Origin: an uncultured Clostridia bacterium
Lineage (GTDB): Bacteria > Bacillota > Clostridia > Christensenellales > Borkfalkiaceae
Reading direction: 5' to 3'
DNA length: 15,352 nt
Assembly: GCA_944338265.1 (NCBI GenBank)
Contig: CALVLO010000013.1
Coordinates: 1-15,352 of the forward strand
How positions within the stretch are numbered: position 1 is the stretch's first letter; every line of letters begins with the position of its first letter. Shown here one piece after another: positions 12,763 through 15,352 of this stretch. The position numbers were made by a program, and so were the translations under genes. A model generated the notes under the pieces. The model was not told the origin of the DNA. It did not search any database and saw nothing but the letters and a program-made list of their open reading frames with translations.

Positions 12763-15066
12763 TCACAAATTCCAGATGCGCTTGGCGTACTCTGTGACCG
12801 AGCGGTCAGCGGAGAATTTGCCGACGGAACACAAATTTACGAGGCACTTTTCATCGAATGCCTTGCTGCCGTAGTCGCGCAGGAGCTGCTCCTTCACGCG
12901 CACATAGTCTGCAAAGTCATAGAGCACGAGGTATCTGTCGGGCTGGTACCCCGTCATCAGGCTCTCGTACAGCTTGCGCAGCATGCCGGAGCCGTCCTCG
13001 AACGTGCCGTTGATGAGCGTTTCGACGGCGCGCTTCAAACGGGGATTGTTCTCCACCTGCTCGCGCGGGCAGTAGTACTGCTTGACGGCGGCGACTTCCT
13101 CCACCGTCGCGCCGAAGATATAGTTGTTCTCGCGCCCCGCCTCTTCGCAGATCTCCACGTTCGCGCCGTCCATCGTGCCGAGCGTCACCGTGCCGTTGAG
13201 CATAAACTTCATGTTGCTCGTGCCCGAAGCCTCCATGCCCGCCATGGAGATCTGCTCGGAGATGTCCGCCGCACACACGATCTTCTCCGCATACGAGACG
13301 TTATAGTTCTGCACGAACACGACCTTCATCTTGTCCGCGACCGCGGGATCGTTGTTGACGAGCTTTGCGACCTCGTTGATGAACTTGATCACCGCCTTCG
13401 CCATATAGTACCCGGGCGCAGCCTTCGCGCCGAAGATGAACGCCGTGGGCGGGAAATCGGTGATTTCGCCATCCTTGATGCCGAAATAGAAATACAGCAC
13501 GGAAAGCGCGTTGAGCATCTGTCTCTTGTACTCGTGGAGACGCTTGACCTGCACGTCGAAGATGAACTCGGGCGAGACGGCGATCCCCTCACACTTCTCC
13601 ATATAGTCGGCGAGCGCCCGCTTGTTCGCCTGCTTGATGCGCTTGAAGTCGCCCGCGATCTCGGGGATAAAGGGCTTGAGCTTTTGCAGCTCGGGCAGCT
13701 CCGTATGCCAACCCGTGCCGATCTTTCCGTCAATGAGCTTTGCCATCTCGGGGTTATTCAAAAGCATCCAGCGGCGGGGCGTGATGCCGTTTGTAATGTT
13801 GACGAACTTCTCGGGGAAGCGCTCGTACCAATTTCTGAACGTCTCGCGCTTCAAGATATTCGTGTGGATCTCCGCCACGCCGTTGACGTGCGCGGAGACG
13901 AAGATGGCGAGGTTCGCCATATGCACCATGTTGTCGCGCACGATATAGAAGAGGTTGGTATCCAGCCCGTCGCGTTCGAGCTTCTGCTGGCAGGCGATGA
14001 TCTGCTCGTAGACCTGCGGCAGAAGATCGCTGAGCGCGAGCGCATCCCACTTTTCCAGCGCCTCCGCCATGATGGTGTGGTTAGTGAAGTTGAAGCACTT
14101 CGCACACACCTCGAACGCCTCGTCGAAAGTAAGCCCCTCCCCCTGCAAAATGCGCAGCAGTTCGGGGATGGCGATCACGGGGTGCGTATCGTTGAGCTGG
14201 AAGCACCACTTCTCGGGCAGCGCGCGCAGATCTTTCCCGCTCTTTTTGAATTTTTTCACGATGTCCTGCAAGCTCGCGCTCACCATAAAGTACTGTTGGC
14301 GGAGGCGCAGGATCTTGCCCACCATCGTATTGTCGTTGGGGTAGAGCACATCGGTGATCTTGGTGGCGTTAAAATTCTCCGCCGCCTTCACCTCCCCCTT
14401 CATCTCGTTGAAGGAGGCAAAGTCAAACGCCTGCACGGGCTCGCTCTGCCACAGCCTGAGCGTATTCACAACGCCGTTTTTATAGCCGAAGATGGGCATA
14501 TCGTAGGGCACGGCGCGCACCGTCTGGTCGGCGAACTTCACGAGCACCGCATCGCGCTCGACGCGCACGCTCCACGGGTCCCCCCATTTGAGCCAATCGT
14601 CCCCCTCCTCGTGCTGAAATCCGTCCACGAACGTCTGGCGGAAGAGCCCGTAGCGGTAGCGGATGCCGTAGCCGTCGAGCGGGATGTTCTTGCTCGCCGC
14701 GCTCTCCAAATAACACGCCGCAAGCCGCCCGAGCCCGCCGTTGCCGAGCGCCGCATCCTCCACCTCCTCAAACTGCTTCAAGTCTTCGCCCACAGAGGCG
14801 AGCGCCTTCTCCGCATCCTCCAAAATGCCGAGGTTCATGAGGTTGGAAAAGATGGCACGCCCCATCAAAAACTCTGCCGAAAAGTACCCGCAGCGGCGGC
14901 GGGCAGACTTCTGCTCCCGCTCCCAATCGGGGTAGATGCTCTCCATCACCGCCTTGGAGACGGCGTTGTACAGTTCCTTCTTGCCCGCGCTCTTGATGTC
15001 GCAGGCATATTCCGCATGGAGCACACGCTCCGTTTCCGCAAGAAATTTCTTTTTCTCGAAGTTCAT
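12763..15066 (-). CDS. glgP: Glycogen/starch/alpha-glucan phosphorylase
   Basis: Releases glucose-1-phosphate from alpha-1,4-glucans using phosphate and pyridoxal phosphate. The 767-residue protein is slightly shorter than the enteric enzyme. Family landmarks run in order: RRCGYFSAEFLMGR near the N-terminus, LGNGGLGRLAACYLES, YGIRYRYGLFRQ, QLNDTHPVIAIPELLR, NITNGITPRRWM, VKRLHEYKRQMLN, and EASGTSNMKFMLNGTVTLGTMDG with the cofactor lysine at residue 620. The ATG at 15066 is chosen because MNFEKKKFLAE begins the protein and GGAG lies seven bases upstream. The open frame continues to 15330 through the low-complexity repeat but without phosphorylase-like sequence. No other glycogen gene is in the window. 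Confidence 0.97.
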   Translation of the reverse strand: MNFEKKKFLAETERVLHAEYACDIKSAGKKELYNAVSKAVMESIYPDWEREQKSARRRCGYFSAEFLMGRAIFSNLMNLGILEDAEKALASVGEDLKQFEEVEDAALGNGGLGRLAACYLESAASKNIPLDGYGIRYRYGLFRQTFVDGFQHEEGDDWLKWGDPWSVRVERDAVLVKFADQTVRAVPYDMPIFGYKNGVVNTLRLWQSEPVQAFDFASFNEMKGEVKAAENFNATKITDVLYPNDNTMVGKILRLRQQYFMVSASLQDIVKKFKKSGKDLRALPEKWCFQLNDTHPVIAIPELLRILQGEGLTFDEAFEVCAKCFNFTNHTIMAEALEKWDALALSDLLPQVYEQIIACQQKLERDGLDTNLFYIVRDNMVHMANLAIFVSAHVNGVAEIHTNILKRETFRNWYERFPEKFVNITNGITPRRWMLLNNPEMAKLIDGKIGTGWHTELPELQKLKPFIPEIAGDFKRIKQANKRALADYMEKCEGIAVSPEFIFDVQVKRLHEYKRQMLNALSVLYFYFGIKDGEITDFPPTAFIFGAKAAPGYYMAKAVIKFINEVAKLVNNDPAVADKMKVVFVQNYNVSYAEKIVCAADISEQISMAGMEASGTSNMKFMLNGTVTLGTMDGANVEICEEAGRENNYIFGATVEEVAAVKQYYCPREQVENNPRLKRAVETLINGTFEDGSGMLRKLYESLMTGYQPDRYLVLYDFADYVRVKEQLLRDYGSKAFDEKCLVNLCSVGKFSADRSVTEYAKRIWNL

Positions 15067-15088
15067 TCTCTCTCTCCAAACACTTCTT

Positions 15089-15117
15089 AAAGTATCACCC
15101 TGCAAGAAAACATGCAA
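15089..15117 (-). promoter_or_regulatory. Possible promoter of glgP
   Basis: On the minus strand TTGCAT (15117-15112) and TACTTT (15094-15089) are 17 bases apart, and TG one base before the -10 box gives an extended -10. The -10 hexamer is a poor match (three of six), so this is only a candidate. A leader of about 16-20 bases would carry the GGAG site. Confidence 0.4.
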
Positions 15118-15140
15118 ACCATCGCAAAGGCAGAGATTTC

Positions 15141-15352
15141 GCCCCGCTGCCTCAAACGACTCTTCGCGCCCGCGTCGATCTCCCGCCGCGCACCGCCCTC
15201 GGCACAGTCTTAGGAAGAAGCCTCGTTCCGCCACCTCAAACGGCTTTCGCATCCGCAGTGATCTCCCGCCGCGCACCGCCATCCGCGGCGCAGCCTCCGG
15301 CACTCGCCTCCCCTCGCCCCGCCGCATCAAACCGCCTTCTCAACCACAGCGA
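15141..15352. repeat. Imperfect ~84-bp tandem repeat upstream of glgP
   Basis: Three degenerate copies lie in the GC-rich non-coding region. The word TCAAAC recurs at 15152, 15236 and 15327, each preceded by a CGCCCCGC-like block. A 21-base identical core lies at 15177-15197 and 15260-15280. The third copy is cut by the window end before the core. No gene is supported in this stretch, although the minus strand stays open through it. Confidence 0.65.

Noticed and set aside
12697..15090. Very long open frame (797 codons) on the plus strand opposite glgP
   Set aside because: It mirrors the phosphorylase gene, has the Leu/His/Arg/Asp-rich composition of an antisense shadow in GC-rich DNA, and begins inside the terminator. 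The glgP frame is unambiguous.
15067..15330. Upstream extension of glgP through the repeats
   Set aside because: The reading frame is open by chance in GC-rich repeats; it has no phosphorylase homology, and the ATG at 15066 has a good ribosome binding site.
1..15352. CRISPR array, tRNA, rRNA, insertion sequence or prophage genes
   Set aside because: I looked on both strands and saw no regularly spaced repeats of CRISPR type, no cloverleaf or rRNA motif, and no transposase, integrase or phage structural protein.

Overview
The window looks like chromosomal DNA from a GC-rich member of the Clostridia (Firmicutes), probably a gut-type organism. I infer this from family-level protein resemblance, clear GGAGG-type ribosome binding sites, sigma-A-type promoters with 17-base spacers, and small hypothetical membrane/lipoproteins lying between core genes. 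Any narrower placement, such as the Christensenellales group, would be a guess. Most of the window is ordinary housekeeping DNA on both strands, with no rRNA, tRNA, CRISPR array, transposase or replication origin visible.

Layout. Bases 1-195 hold a multi-hairpin, REP-like stretch and the guaA terminator. Bases 196-3872 (minus strand) are a three-gene operon: an unknown one-helix membrane protein, guaB (IMP dehydrogenase) and guaA (GMP synthase), read from a strong promoter at 3920-3948. Bases 4013-5621 (plus) carry an unknown lipoprotein and a membrane-anchored, circularly permuted papain-like (YiiX/NlpC-P60-type) protein, the latter with its own consensus promoter containing a duplicated -10 box. 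Bases 5726-6782 (plus) form a distinct AT-richer cassette: a three-helix membrane protein followed by a small TIR-domain protein, with its own promoter and terminator. Bases 6831-10124 (minus) are lepA, a short MGMT-type protein and hemW. Bases 10221-10979 (plus) encode a glycerophosphodiester phosphodiesterase whose promoter predicts a leaderless mRNA. Bases 11039-12667 (plus) are ilvA and ridA. Bases 12763-15066 (minus) are glgP, with an imperfect tandem repeat upstream running to the window end.

How the genes work together. GuaB and GuaA perform the two steps from IMP to GMP. IlvA releases reactive enamine/imine intermediates that RidA hydrolyses. LepA and HemW often sit together in Firmicutes. 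The part most likely to be a little-described system is the membrane protein plus TIR pair at 5787-6729. It has the shape of a compact antiphage/abortive-infection cassette, and the junction between its genes has been altered by a 56-base tandem duplication.
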